A DNA stretch of 64,000 bases from Goodfellowiella coeruleoviolacea (GTDB lineage Bacteria; Actinomycetota; Actinomycetes; Mycobacteriales; Pseudonocardiaceae). The stretch lies in NCBI RefSeq assembly GCF_024171785.1, contig NZ_JAMTCK010000002.1, forward strand, positions 124,001 to 188,000, written 5' to 3'. Position 1 is the first letter of the stretch. Each line of letters starts with the position of its first letter. Shown in pieces: positions 1-7,954 of the stretch. The notes beneath the pieces are model-generated. The model did no database searches, had not been told where the DNA came from, and saw nothing but the letters and a program-made list of their open reading frames with translations. The position numbers were made by a program, and so were the translations under genes.

Positions 1-1
1 C

Positions 2-238
2 GAAATCGCGGATCTGGTCCGGGCCGAGATGCGCGGAAAGTCGCCCAGAAAATCGAACATGGACAAGAAGACCAGCATTGACGAACTGGGGCTGTCCAGC
101 CTCCAGCTCGCCACGATCGTGTTCACCCTTGAGGAGGAACACGGGATCGAGGTCGACCCGGCGCGTGCCGCGGGCGTGCGGACGCTGGGTGACCTGGCCG
201 GGCTGGGCAACGAGGCGCTCGCCAGCGCGCCGCGCTGA
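2..238 (+). CDS. Acyl carrier protein, 5' end cut by window edge
   Basis: This is the C-terminal part of a phosphopantetheine-binding acyl carrier protein. The frame is open from base 2, and the residues before the first in-window ATG (EIADLVRAEM, bases 2-31) read like the first helix of an ACP, so the true start lies upstream. The carrier motif is ELGLSSLQLATI, with the second Ser of LSS as the expected 4'-phosphopantetheine site; the usual Asp before that Ser is replaced by Ser. Helix 2 continues as FTLEEEHGIEVDP, typical of ACPs. An adenylating enzyme follows after about 110 bp, which suggests that enzyme loads an acyl chain onto this carrier (inference). Which pathway it serves cannot be told from here. 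Confidence 0.85.
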   Translation, partial: EIADLVRAEMRGKSPRKSNMDKKTSIDELGLSSLQLATIVFTLEEEHGIEVDPARAAGVRTLGDLAGLGNEALASAPR

Positions 239-349
239 ACACGGGTTCGCCGCGGGGGACCGACTGGTCAGGGCGCGGCCACCGCGGCGGCCGGGGCCTC
301 GACACGGGCGACCAGGCGAACCGGTGACCAGGGGCAGGGAGACGGGGTT

Positions 350-2020
350 TTGGGAGCACCGCTGTCGGGCGCGGCCAGTGCGTCGGGTCTGTGGGAGGCG
401 CTGACCGACCGGGCCGCCACCGCCCGGTCCGCACTGCACTGCTGGGTCGGCGACCGCTTCGACTCCGCGCCGTGGCGACAGGTGGTCCGCGACGCGCAGG
501 CCATGACCGCCGGCCTGCGCCGCGCCGGGGTCCGGTCCGGCACCCGTGTCGCCGCCGTGCTCACCAACACCCCGCACGCGGTGCGCGGGGTGCTCGCGGT
601 CTGGCTGGCCGGTGGCGCGCTCGCCTCGCTGCCGGCTCCGGCGCGCGGCCTGGCCCGCGACGAGTACGCCGGGCAGCTCACCGGGATCTGCGCCCAGCTG
701 GGGCCCACCCTCTTCCTGACCGACCAGCGCACGCTCGACGTGCTCCCGGCTAGCCTGGGAGAACACGTGCCGGTCCGCAGCTGGGAATCCTTTGTGGACA
801 GTGGGAGGGTGGATCCGTCGCCGCCAGGCGACGACGAGCTGGCCTTCGTCCAGTACTCCTCGGGCAGCACCAGCGCCCCCAAGGGGTGCGCGCTGACGCC
901 GAGGGCGATCGCCGCCCAGCTCGACCTGGTGATGAGCGTGCTGGAAGGGCGACCGGGCGGCGAGGTCACCGCCTCGTGGCTGCCCCTGTCCCACGACATG
1001 GGCATGTTCGGCTGCCTGCTCACCCCGTGGGCCCACGACTTCGAGCTGTGGCTGTCCACACCGGAGCGGTTCACCTTCTCGCCGAGGACCTGGTTCGGGG
1101 ACCTGGCCGAGTTCGGCGCGACCGTGACCGCGGGCACCAACACCGCGCTGCACCTGAGCGCCCGCGCTGGCCGGTCCGCCCGCCTGGGCAGGGGACTGCG
1201 CACCAGGGTGTGCGTCCTCGGCGCGGAGCGCGTCGACTGGGACACCCTGCGGCTGGCCGTGGACGCGTTCGGCCCGCACGGGCTGCGCGCGGAGGCGTTC
1301 ACGCCGGCCTACGGGCTGGCCGAGGCGACCCTGGCGGTGACCGCGACCCCGGCCGCGCAGGCACCGCGCCACCTGGTGCTGGACGCGGTGGCGCTCGCCG
1401 ACGGGGAACTGGTCGAGGTGGCGCCGGACGACCCGGCGGCGACCCGGGTGGTCAGCGCCGGCCTGCCGGGCAGGGGGGTCGAACTGGTGGGGATGAGCGC
1501 GGACGCGCCGAGGGAGATCCAGGTGCGGTCCGCCAGCCTGGCCGAGGGCTACCTGGGTGACGAACGGCGCACCCGCGAGCACTTCCGCGACGGCACCCTG
1601 CTGACCGGGGATCTCGGCTTTGTCCGCGACGGCCACCTGTACCCGGTGGGCCGGGTGGACGACGTGCTCTCGGTGGCCGGCCGCAAGGTGCACGCCCGCG
1701 AGATCGAGAGCGCCGTGGACGGCCTGGACGGGGTGCGCCGCGGTTGTTCCGCCCTGGTCGGCCACTACGACGGCGGCGGACTGCGGCTGACCCTGTTCGT
1801 CGAGCTGCGCCGGGGCCCGGCCGACTACCGCGCGCTCGCCGAACGGGCCGCCGGCCTGGTCATGGCCAGGGGCGCGGTCGCGCTGGACGAGTGCGTGTTC
1901 CTGGAACGCAACAGCCTGCCCAGGACGCCGAGCGGCAAGATCCAGCGCCACCGGTGCTGGCCGTTGTTCAGCACCGGCCGGTTCACGCCGCTGGCCACCG
2001 TCGACCTGGCCGCCGGGTAG
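350..2020 (+). CDS. Fatty-acyl-AMP ligase-like adenylating enzyme
   Basis: An ANL-superfamily enzyme of 556 residues that would activate a carboxylic acid as acyl-AMP. The phosphate loop FVQYSSGSTSAPKG is near residue 165, HDMGMFG near 215 and YGLAEATL near 320; the last two resemble fatty-acyl-AMP ligases (HDMGLIG, YGMAEATL) more than acyl-CoA synthetases. TGDLGF is near residue 418. The C-terminal lysine motif PRTPSGKIQRHR near 528 is intact, so both half-reactions look possible. The start is TTG at 350, supported by AGGGAGA 8-9 bases upstream. In FAAL families the acyl group passes to a carrier protein, and a partial ACP lies just upstream. An acyl-CoA ligase cannot be excluded without a structural check of the FAAL insertion. 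Confidence 0.82.
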   Translation: MGAPLSGAASASGLWEALTDRAATARSALHCWVGDRFDSAPWRQVVRDAQAMTAGLRRAGVRSGTRVAAVLTNTPHAVRGVLAVWLAGGALASLPAPARGLARDEYAGQLTGICAQLGPTLFLTDQRTLDVLPASLGEHVPVRSWESFVDSGRVDPSPPGDDELAFVQYSSGSTSAPKGCALTPRAIAAQLDLVMSVLEGRPGGEVTASWLPLSHDMGMFGCLLTPWAHDFELWLSTPERFTFSPRTWFGDLAEFGATVTAGTNTALHLSARAGRSARLGRGLRTRVCVLGAERVDWDTLRLAVDAFGPHGLRAEAFTPAYGLAEATLAVTATPAAQAPRHLVLDAVALADGELVEVAPDDPAATRVVSAGLPGRGVELVGMSADAPREIQVRSASLAEGYLGDERRTREHFRDGTLLTGDLGFVRDGHLYPVGRVDDVLSVAGRKVHAREIESAVDGLDGVRRGCSALVGHYDGGGLRLTLFVELRRGPADYRALAERAAGLVMARGAVALDECVFLERNSLPRTPSGKIQRHRCWPLFSTGRFTPLATVDLAAG

Positions 2021-2053
2021 CGGCGTCGGCCGCGGGTCGACCGGTCGACCACA

Positions 2054-2758
2054 ATGAGCCGCGTGGAGCACGTGGTGGAGCGCTGGTGGCGGGTGGCCCT
2101 GGTGGTGGCCGGGGTGGCGCTGGGCGCGTTCCCCTGGGGTGCGCCGCCCGTCGGCCTGTTCGGCGTGCTGCCCATCGTGGTCTGGTGCTGGGGCCTGGCG
2201 CGTTCCCCGCGGACCGGGCTGGCGGTCGGGCTGGCCCTGCTGGCGCTGCTCGCCTGGTTCGTGCTGCCGCGTGGGCTGGGGTGGTCGGGCCGGTGGGTGC
2301 CCTCGGCCGTCGAGGTGTACTGGCTGCTCCCGGTGTTCGCGGCCGTGCTGTGCGCGATCGGCGTGCTGGTGGAGCGGCGCCGGCTGGCCGGGCTGGGACG
2401 GCTCGCGGCGATGGTGCTCGCCGGGCTCGTCGCCACCGGGTTCGTGCTGTTCGCCCAGCTGGAGGCGCCGCCAGGTGACGAGGGCGTGCTGCCAGGACCG
2501 CCGGGGCTGCGGGTCGCCGAGGGCACCGGGTGGTGTGGCTCGGGCAACTGCGCCCGGGAGCTGGACGCCACCGGCGACCGCGCCCACGAGCTGGTGCGCG
2601 CCCACCTCGCGGCGCGGGGGTTCGCGCCCCGACCGAGCCTGTCCTCCGGTGACGAGCGGGTGTGCCGGCTGACCGGGCTGGTGGCGGCCCACGAGGTGTG
2701 CGCGGAACTGCGCGACGTCGCGGTCGACACCGTGCGGGTCCTCTGGTACGTCAACTAG
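2054..2758 (+). CDS. Membrane protein of unknown function
   Basis: A 234-residue protein with an ATG start 33 bases after the adenylating-enzyme stop, so probably co-transcribed. Four or five hydrophobic segments fill residues 13-145: VALVVAGVALGAF, LFGVLPIVVWCWG, GLAVGLALLALLAWFVL, VYWLLPVFAAVLCAIGVLV and MVLAGLVATGFVLF. The C-terminal 85 residues are polar and contain four cysteines (WCGSGNCARE, VCRLTG, VCAEL). They may form a small disulphide-bonded or cytoplasmic domain. I do not recognise the family. Its location next to the ACP and acyl ligase hints at a role in handling an acyl product, but nothing in the sequence shows that directly. Confidence 0.7.
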   Translation: MSRVEHVVERWWRVALVVAGVALGAFPWGAPPVGLFGVLPIVVWCWGLARSPRTGLAVGLALLALLAWFVLPRGLGWSGRWVPSAVEVYWLLPVFAAVLCAIGVLVERRRLAGLGRLAAMVLAGLVATGFVLFAQLEAPPGDEGVLPGPPGLRVAEGTGWCGSGNCARELDATGDRAHELVRAHLAARGFAPRPSLSSGDERVCRLTGLVAAHEVCAELRDVAVDTVRVLWYVN

Positions 2759-2865
2759 CGCGGTCCGTGGCGGACGTGGTCCGCGTGGCGTTCACTGGAG
2801 CGGCCGGCGTGCCGGCGCCCGCCAACGGGCCCCGCGGCCGACCGGACGAGTGCGGAGGACACGTG

Positions 2866-3567
2866 GTGCGGCAGAACGAGCGATCCGGCTGGCTGACCAG
2901 CCCCTCGGGCGTGTGCTACCCGCCCCAGCCGTGGCAGCTGGGCGGCACCCTGGTGGCGTCGGTGTTCCGGGTGCCGGTGCGAGAACTGCCGCCGGTGCTG
3001 GCCGAGCGGGTGCCCGAGCGCACCCGGCCGGTCGTGGTCGGCGGCGCCGCCCTGGTCGCCGCCGCGTTCGTGCACTACCGGCCCGGCGGGGTGCTGCACT
3101 ACGACGAGGTGCTCAGCTGTGTCCTGGTCCGCTCCGGCACCCGGCCGCGCGGCACCATCGCGCACATCTGGGTGGACAGCCGGCAGTCCAGGGCCGGTGG
3201 TCGGGAGTTGTGGGGGATTCCCAAGGAGCTGGCCGACTTCAGCCGCACCGCGACCGGGCGCGAGATCACCGTCGAGTCCACAGTGGACCAGCAGGTGATC
3301 GCCTCGGTCCGGGCCAGGTTGGGGCCTCGGCTGCTGCCCGGCTGGCCGGCCGTCCCGTTCGCCACCGCGCAACGCCTGGACGGCACGGACACCGTGGCGC
3401 ACAACCTGGTGGTGGGGCGGCCGCGGCTGCTCCGTGCACAGTGGACGTTCGCCGAGGCGGGTCCACTGGGCCACCTCGCCGGCCGCCGCCCGGTGCTGAG
3501 CCTGGCGCTGACCAACGCGTCGATCACCTTCGGGTTGGCCACCACCCGGTCCGCCGCCCGCCGCTGA
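2866..3567 (+). CDS. Acetoacetate decarboxylase-like protein
   Basis: A 233-residue protein of the acetoacetate decarboxylase (ADC) fold. GGAGG at 2854-2858 gives 7-base spacing to GTG 2866; GTG 2863 is an alternative. ADC hallmarks are the CYPPQPW entry and the core GRELWGIPKELADF, which aligns with the Schiff-base region of clostridial ADC. There Lys115 forms the imine and Lys116 lowers its pKa. Here the first lysine is kept but the second is Glu (PKE). True acetoacetate decarboxylation is therefore doubtful, and ADC-like families with other imine chemistry are known. It follows the membrane protein by about 110 bp and may belong to the same cluster as the ACP and acyl ligase. Confidence 0.75.
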   Translation: MRQNERSGWLTSPSGVCYPPQPWQLGGTLVASVFRVPVRELPPVLAERVPERTRPVVVGGAALVAAAFVHYRPGGVLHYDEVLSCVLVRSGTRPRGTIAHIWVDSRQSRAGGRELWGIPKELADFSRTATGREITVESTVDQQVIASVRARLGPRLLPGWPAVPFATAQRLDGTDTVAHNLVVGRPRLLRAQWTFAEAGPLGHLAGRRPVLSLALTNASITFGLATTRSAARR

Positions 3568-3755
3568 CGGCAACGCGCGGTCCGTTCCGCGTTCGGGTCA
3601 GCCGCGCGGCGGCGGGTGCGCCCCGGCCTGGATTCGCCCACCCGCTGTCGCCATCCGTGTCCTCGAATTGTTCTGATCACCCGAATGGCCCTGCCTGAAT
3701 TGTCAACTCGCGCGGTTTGCAAAGTCGACTCGCGGTCTACGGTCGGGGAATGGGA

Positions 3756-4469
3756 ATGGACTTCACCGAGAACCTGCCCATGGTCGACTCCTTTGTCGCC
3801 CGGCTCGATCCGGCGGACCGGGCGGTCCTGCTGGCCGCCGGTGCGGTGCGGTCCTTTCCGGCGAACACCACCCTGCTGCACCAGGGCGACCTCAGCTCAC
3901 ACGTGATCATCCTGCTCACCGGGTTGGTGAAGGTCTCGGTCACCACGGCCAGCGGGTACGAGACCATGCTGGCCCTGTGCGGTCCCGGTGAGCTGCTGGG
4001 TGAACTCGCGGCCGTGACCGGCGACCCGCGCTCCGCGTCCGTGCACACCCTGCAGTCGACCAGCGCCTGGCTGATCACGGCCGAGCGGTTCGTGGACCTG
4101 CTGCACCAGCGCCCGAGCATCGCGGTCGCGCTCGCCAAGGACCTCGCGCACCGGCTGCGCGGCTCGGACCTGCACCGGGTCCGGTACGGCGCGCACAGCG
4201 TGCACCAGCGGCTGGCCGCGCAGCTGCTGGACCTGGCCGAGCGGCACGGGGTGGCCGGCCCGTCCGGCACCACCATCGGCATCCCGCTGTCCCAGCGCGA
4301 ACTGGCCAGCTCGGTCGGCGCGTCCCGGGAGGCCGCCGCCCGGTTCCTGCGCGACCTGCGTGAGCGGGATGTGCTGGTGACCCTGCGCAGGAAGTACGTG
4401 ATCCGCCGGCCGGAGGTGCTGCGGTCGATCGCGCGGAGTGTGTACAACGACACGGAAGGCCTGTGCTGA
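3756..4469 (+). CDS. Crp/Fnr-family transcriptional regulator
   Basis: A 237-residue two-domain regulator. Residues about 20-130 form a cyclic-nucleotide-binding beta-roll (FPANTTLLHQGDLSSHVIIL, then GPGELLGELAAVTGD, which corresponds to the phosphate-binding cassette). Residues about 180-215 hold the winged helix: LSQRELASSVGASREAAARF. No cysteine cluster of the FNR type is present, so a nucleotide ligand is more likely than an iron-sulfur centre. ATG 3756 has GGGGA 6 bases upstream; ATG 3750 is also possible. An 80-base gap separates it from a PycTM-like membrane protein on the same strand, which suggests one unit that senses a cyclic nucleotide. No cyclase lies in the window. Confidence 0.88.
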   Translation: MDFTENLPMVDSFVARLDPADRAVLLAAGAVRSFPANTTLLHQGDLSSHVIILLTGLVKVSVTTASGYETMLALCGPGELLGELAAVTGDPRSASVHTLQSTSAWLITAERFVDLLHQRPSIAVALAKDLAHRLRGSDLHRVRYGAHSVHQRLAAQLLDLAERHGVAGPSGTTIGIPLSQRELASSVGASREAAARFLRDLRERDVLVTLRRKYVIRRPEVLRSIARSVYNDTEGLC

Positions 4470-4550
4470 GCGACATCGTGGCACCGGCCGGATCCGGCGA
4501 TGCTGTTCGCAACGAATCGTGGCACGCGGACCGTGGAGGTGCATCGCCCG

Positions 4551-5111
4551 ATGCGGATAAATCTGATCGGTTCGACCCGCCGGAGCCGGGACAACACCAG
4601 CGACGACAACAACACCGAGGACCGTTCCGCTGCCGAGGGCACCGCCCTCGTCGAGCGGATGCTCGCGGACAACCAGGCGGAGATCGGCCGGGCCGACCAG
4701 AAGGCGTTCACCACGCTCGGTGTGCTGGGGGCGGCGACCAGTGTGGCGCTCGGTGGTGCGCTGACCGAGCAGGGGATGGGCCTCCACCTGGCCGGGCCGG
4801 CCCAACTCGCCCGCTGGGCCGGCATGTCGATGGCCGCGCTCGCCGTGCTGCTGCTGCTGTTCGCGGTGTACCCGAGGTTCCGGGACCGGGGTGACCACCG
4901 GCGGGTCAACTACTTCGGCCACACCCTGGACCTGGCCGACGAGGCAGCGCTGAGCCAGGGGCTGCGGAACACCGCGGATGATCCCACGGCCGCGGCCGTG
5001 CGCCAGTTCCGCGCCACCAGCCAGATCGTCATCGCCAAGTACCGGCTGGTCCGGTGGGGGATCTGCTGCTGCGGGGCGGGCATGGTGCTGATGCTCGCCA
5101 GCTTCTTCTAG
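4551..5111 (+). CDS. PycTM/DUF5706-like membrane protein
   Basis: A 186-residue protein. A polar N-terminal stretch (residues 1-35) is followed by a helix, ADNQAEIGRADQKAF, then hydrophobic segments FTTLGVLGAATSVALGGAL, MSMAALAVLLLLFAVYP and WGICCCGAGMVLMLASFF. The order of ADxKA helix, first membrane pair, NYFGHTL loop, then RQFRATSQIVIAKYRLVRW before the last membrane segment matches the transmembrane domain of Pycsar effectors (PycTM, DUF5706) as I remember it; no search was run. Known PycTM proteins disrupt the membrane when a cyclic nucleotide signal is made. ATG 4551 has GGAGG at 4535-4539, a rather long 11-base spacing; ATG 4500 would add 17 residues without a good ribosome site. It sits directly after a Crp/Fnr gene. 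Confidence 0.65.
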   Translation: MRINLIGSTRRSRDNTSDDNNTEDRSAAEGTALVERMLADNQAEIGRADQKAFTTLGVLGAATSVALGGALTEQGMGLHLAGPAQLARWAGMSMAALAVLLLLFAVYPRFRDRGDHRRVNYFGHTLDLADEAALSQGLRNTADDPTAAAVRQFRATSQIVIAKYRLVRWGICCCGAGMVLMLASFF

Positions 5112-5464
5112 GCCGCTGTTCCGGGGCATGCGCTCACCCGGATTCGGCGCGCTGCTCGCCCGCTGTCGCGGGAGCGAGCGGGCGTGGGTGCCGACGGGTG
5201 ACGGGAAGAACCGGGGCAAACACATCATGCGATGTGGTGTCGGCCATCGTCGCCACGCAGAGTGGCACCTGGCCCCCGGTGCGGGGGAACGCGGTGAAGG
5301 AGGGGGAGTAACAGGGCTTCACCGCGGCACGGTCCCGGCGGCAGGGGAGGCGCCGGGGCCGTGTCACCGCTTCCGCCTCCCACCTGGTGCTCCGACTGGC
5401 CGCTTGTCCGCCTGTCCGGGCTGGGCGGACCATGAGACCGGCTGGACTGGCGGAGGAGGACCCG
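5112..5464. other. Intergenic stretch before the Cys-rich peptide
   Basis: No gene is supported here. One perfect inverted repeat, CACATC-ATGC-GATGTG at 5221-5236, stands out in an AT-richer patch and could be an operator or part of a promoter for the small gene that follows. No convincing -35/-10 pair was found. Confidence 0.4.
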
Positions 5465-5584
5465 ATGCTGATCAGCTTGTTCGGGCGGTGGCTGCTCCGC
5501 CGCCCACCCTCGGACGACCACCCGTGCCTGTGCAACGGCAACGAGTTCTGCCTCCAGTGCGGCTGCCGCTGCCACTGCCAGTAG
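5465..5584 (+). CDS. Cysteine-rich 39-residue peptide
   Basis: A very short gene with a strong ribosome site, GGAGGAGGA at about 5451-5459, just upstream of ATG 5465. The peptide has a hydrophobic and basic N-terminus (MLISLFGRWLLRR), an acidic turn (PPSDDHP) and a C-terminal half with seven cysteines in the order C21-x-C23-x5-C29-x2-C32-x-C34-x-C36-x-C38, with His19 and His37 nearby. Such dense C-x-C spacing is seen in metal-binding peptides such as metallothioneins, and also in some modified-peptide precursors; I cannot choose between them. No modification enzyme is adjacent. The sharp ribosome site and the clustering of cysteines before the stop argue against a chance reading frame. Confidence 0.6.
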   Translation: MLISLFGRWLLRRPPSDDHPCLCNGNEFCLQCGCRCHCQ

Positions 5585-5587
5585 GCA

Positions 5588-5782
5588 CTACCGGATTGTC
5601 AGTGCCAGGGCCAGGATCACGAATCCGGCCGCGCCGAGCCAGAGCGCGATCAGCCGGCGTTGGAATCGCGCGTCGGCTTCTGGGTCGGCCACGCGACCTT
5701 CCAGCTCCAGCCGCACGATCACGTCCTCAACGCATCGCCACAGCCGCACCGGCAGGGCGAGCACTCGCAGAAGACGGGACAT
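5588..5782 (-). CDS. Small single-span membrane protein
   Basis: A 64-residue protein read leftwards from ATG 5782, convergent with the Cys-rich peptide; the two stops are 3 bases apart. The N-terminus has amphipathic segments (LLRVLALPVRLW, CVEDVIVRLELEG), followed by a charged linker (RVADPEADARFQRRL) and one C-terminal membrane helix (IALWLGAAGFVILALAL). A tail-anchored topology is therefore likely. There is no clear Shine-Dalgarno sequence. I do not recognise the family; support comes from the orderly charge and hydrophobicity pattern. Confidence 0.5.
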   Translation of the reverse strand: MSRLLRVLALPVRLWRCVEDVIVRLELEGRVADPEADARFQRRLIALWLGAAGFVILALALTIR

Positions 5783-6440
5783 GGGCCGATCGTAACCAAC
5801 GGGTGCTGCGCCAGCGGCCCTGGAAGTTGGTGGATATCCCAAGTCCTGGCGGGTTCTCGAACGACCCGGTGCGCCGCCGCCGCGGGCGCCCGAACGCACC
5901 GCCCTCGGCCGGTCGCCGCGCACCCGACCGAACCGAGGGGTGGCGCTTTTGTCCGGTTGGTCCGGGCCCATTGTCCGAAGAGGACTGGCAGGCGTTGCGG
6001 ACCGGCGCCCCCGCGTGACGCCCTGCTCGCGCACGGCGGTCAACCGGTCGGCGCGCCCGGGAATCGCTCGCTGAGCGCGACGATCTCGTTGCGTTGGGTG
6101 CCTTTTCCGGTTCCGGGGAGCCGGCGGACAGCCCGGGGCATCCGGCCACACCGCGGGTTTTCCGCGCTGGCACGAGGTTTTGTTGATGCGGCACACTGCC
6201 GGGCGTCCGCCTGGGACACTGGTGGGACCGCACCGGCACACCCGTCGGGTGCGACGGCAGGGCCAGGACGTGCCCGCGTGCCCGGCCGATCGGGCATTGA
6301 GCCGGTTGGCCCAGCCATCCGTGCTCGACGCGGGGCAGCGGTGCGCTAGCGTCCTGATGACCAACGCCGGACGCGGAATGAAACCGCGACCGAACCGCGT
6401 TGGCACTGCCAAGAGGACGAGCGATACCCGTTTGGAGGTC
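5783..6440. other. Long intergenic stretch upstream of the PAC2 gene
   Basis: About 650 bases without a gene I can support. Long open frames cross it on both strands but have poor residue composition. I see no clear promoter, repeat or RNA gene. The last 60 bases before the PAC2 gene hold an in-frame ATG at 6378 that would lengthen that protein by 21 residues. Confidence 0.4.
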
Positions 6441-7373
6441 ATGGTGGCGCTGGATCCAGAGAACCTGTACGAGGTGGATTCGGACGTGCCGGATCTGACC
6501 GGGGCGGTCCTGCTGCACTACTTCGACGGCTTCATGGACGCGGGCTCGGCCGGTCAGGTGCTCGCCGAGCACCTGCTGAAGAGCCACGAACACCGCGTCA
6601 TCGCCCGGTTCGACGTGGACGACCTGATCGACTACCGCTCGCGCCGGCCGGTGATGACCTTCGCCACCGACCACTGGGAGGACTACCAGGCCCCCGAACT
6701 GGTCGTCCACCTGCTGCACGACTCCTCCGGCACGCCGTTCCTGCTGCTCACCGGCCCCGAGCCGGACCGGAGGTGGGAAGCCTTCGCCGCTGCCGTGCGC
6801 AGCCTGGTCGAGCGGTGGGGCGTGCGGCTCAGCGTGGGGATGCACGGCATTCCCATGGGCGTGCCGCACACCCGTCCGCTGGGTCTGGTCGCCCACGCGA
6901 GCCGGGAGGAACTGGTCGCGGACCACCCGAAGTTCTTCAACCGGGTGCAGGTGCCCGGCAACATCGCCGGCCTGCTGGAGCTGCGGCTGGCCGAGGCCGG
7001 TCACGACGCCATGGGCTTTGCCGTGCACGTCCCGCACTACCTCGCCCAGTCCACCTACCCCGCGGCCGCGCTGACCCTGCTGAAGGCGATCACCGACGCG
7101 ACCGGTCTGGTGCTGCCGACCGACGCGCTGCGGGAGAGCGCGCGGCGCGCCGACGCCGAGATCGAACGCCAGGTCGTCGAGTCCGACGAGGTCGCCCAGG
7201 TGGTCCGGGCGCTGGAGCGGCAGTACGACATGTTCACCGAGGCGTCGGGCAAGGAGAGCCTGCTGCTGGACCCGAACGAGCCGCTGCCCAGCGCTGACGA
7301 ACTGGGCGCTGAGTTCGAGCGGTTCCTGGCCGAGCAGCAGGAGCGTCCCGGCCCCGGCCCGCAGGAGCACTGA
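6441..7373 (+). CDS. PAC2-family (proteasome assembly chaperone-like) protein
   Basis: A 310-residue protein of the PAC2 family. The N-terminus MVALDPENLYEVDSDVPDL and the following AVLLHYFDGFMDAG are typical of actinobacterial members, and the conserved HGIPMGVPHTRP segment lies near residue 135. Many actinobacteria carry PAC2 proteins and a proteasome, and a chaperone role has been proposed by homology only. The C-terminus (residues about 220-310) is helical and charged. I chose ATG 6441 because family members begin close to the LDPxxLYE motif. GGAGG at 6434-6438 lies close to it, so GTG 6444 may be the real start. ATG 6378 is a longer alternative. The gene stands alone and ends in a double terminator. 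Confidence 0.8.
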   Translation: MVALDPENLYEVDSDVPDLTGAVLLHYFDGFMDAGSAGQVLAEHLLKSHEHRVIARFDVDDLIDYRSRRPVMTFATDHWEDYQAPELVVHLLHDSSGTPFLLLTGPEPDRRWEAFAAAVRSLVERWGVRLSVGMHGIPMGVPHTRPLGLVAHASREELVADHPKFFNRVQVPGNIAGLLELRLAEAGHDAMGFAVHVPHYLAQSTYPAAALTLLKAITDATGLVLPTDALRESARRADAEIERQVVESDEVAQVVRALERQYDMFTEASGKESLLLDPNEPLPSADELGAEFERFLAEQQERPGPGPQEH

Positions 7374-7379
7374 CCGCGC

Positions 7380-7405
7380 GGGCGCCGCCGATCCGCGCGG
7401 CGCCC
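7380..7405 (+). terminator. First terminator hairpin after PAC2 gene
   Basis: GGGCGCCGC at 7380-7388 pairs with GCGGCGCCC at 7397-7405 across an 8-base loop, 6 bases after the stop codon. There is no U tract, as is common in high-GC actinomycetes. Confidence 0.65.
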
Positions 7406-7430
7406 CACCGGCCACCACACCCCACCGGCC

Positions 7431-7455
7431 ACCGCGACGATCCGGTCGTCGCGGT
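7431..7455 (+). terminator. Second terminator hairpin after PAC2 gene
   Basis: ACCGCGACGA at 7431-7440 pairs perfectly with TCGTCGCGGT at 7446-7455 across 5 bases. A direct repeat, CCCCACCGGCCACC at 7403-7416 and 7419-7432, connects the two hairpins. Together they should isolate the PAC2 gene from the sugar operon. Confidence 0.65.
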
Positions 7456-7748
7456 GCTCGCTGTCGCCCAGCCCCACCTGTCTCGGCTCGTCCGGCCGAC
7501 AGCGGCCACTCGCCAGCTCGCGGCCACCACCTCCTGACCAGCGTGCCGCCCTGCCGCCCAGCGCGGGGCGCGCGTCCGCTCGGGTGACCGCCGCCCGGTC
7601 CGCTCCGGCCCGCTCCCCGCCGTCGAGGATCGCCCCGGCCGAGCGTGTCGAATTGTGCGTCGAATGACGTGTCGAATTCCGTCATCGCGATTCGACAAAG
7701 CGCCGCCGAGCGCGAGCGCATCGGTTCCAAAACAACTCCGGTGCCCCA

Positions 7749-7777
7749 TTGACTCGTTTCGCTCCGGGTCCTAGCTT
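7749..7777 (+). promoter_or_regulatory. Promoter of the sugar ABC operon
   Basis: TTGACT at 7749-7754 and TAGCTT at 7772-7777 are separated by exactly 17 bases, matching the primary sigma factor pattern. Transcription would begin near 7784, giving a leader of about 170 bases. The region is less GC-rich than its surroundings. Confidence 0.6.
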
Positions 7778-7782
7778 CTTTT

Positions 7783-7794
7783 CGAAGCGTTTCG
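7783..7794. promoter_or_regulatory. LacI-type operator at +1 of the sugar operon
   Basis: CGAAGCGTTTCG is a 12-base near-palindrome (10 of 12 positions) with the central CG typical of LacI-family sites. It covers the predicted transcription start, an ideal place for repression. No LacI gene is adjacent; the only one in the window is at 49202-50221, whose own sites share the AACGTTTC-type core. Confidence 0.55.
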
Positions 7795-7954
7795 ACCACG
7801 ATTGACAGCCGGTTTTCTGCGTTATCCGGGGCAGCGGAGGGGACTGATTGGCGGATGCCGAACCCGACCTGCCCGCCGGGGCGGGGGTAGGTCCCCGACC
7901 AGGCATTGCCGACCTCGCCACCAGGCAAGCCCCGCAACCCGTGGAGGAACAACG

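Noticed and set aside
3699-3741. Promoter for the Crp/Fnr gene starting at TTGTCA near 3700
   Set aside because: The patch is AT-rich but no TANNNT sequence lies at 16-18 bases spacing.
5727-7952. Minus-strand open frame of 741 codons
   Set aside because: It runs antisense to the PAC2 gene and across the terminators. Its residues (Arg, Gly, Gln, His, Val rich) are those of a GC-rich shadow frame.
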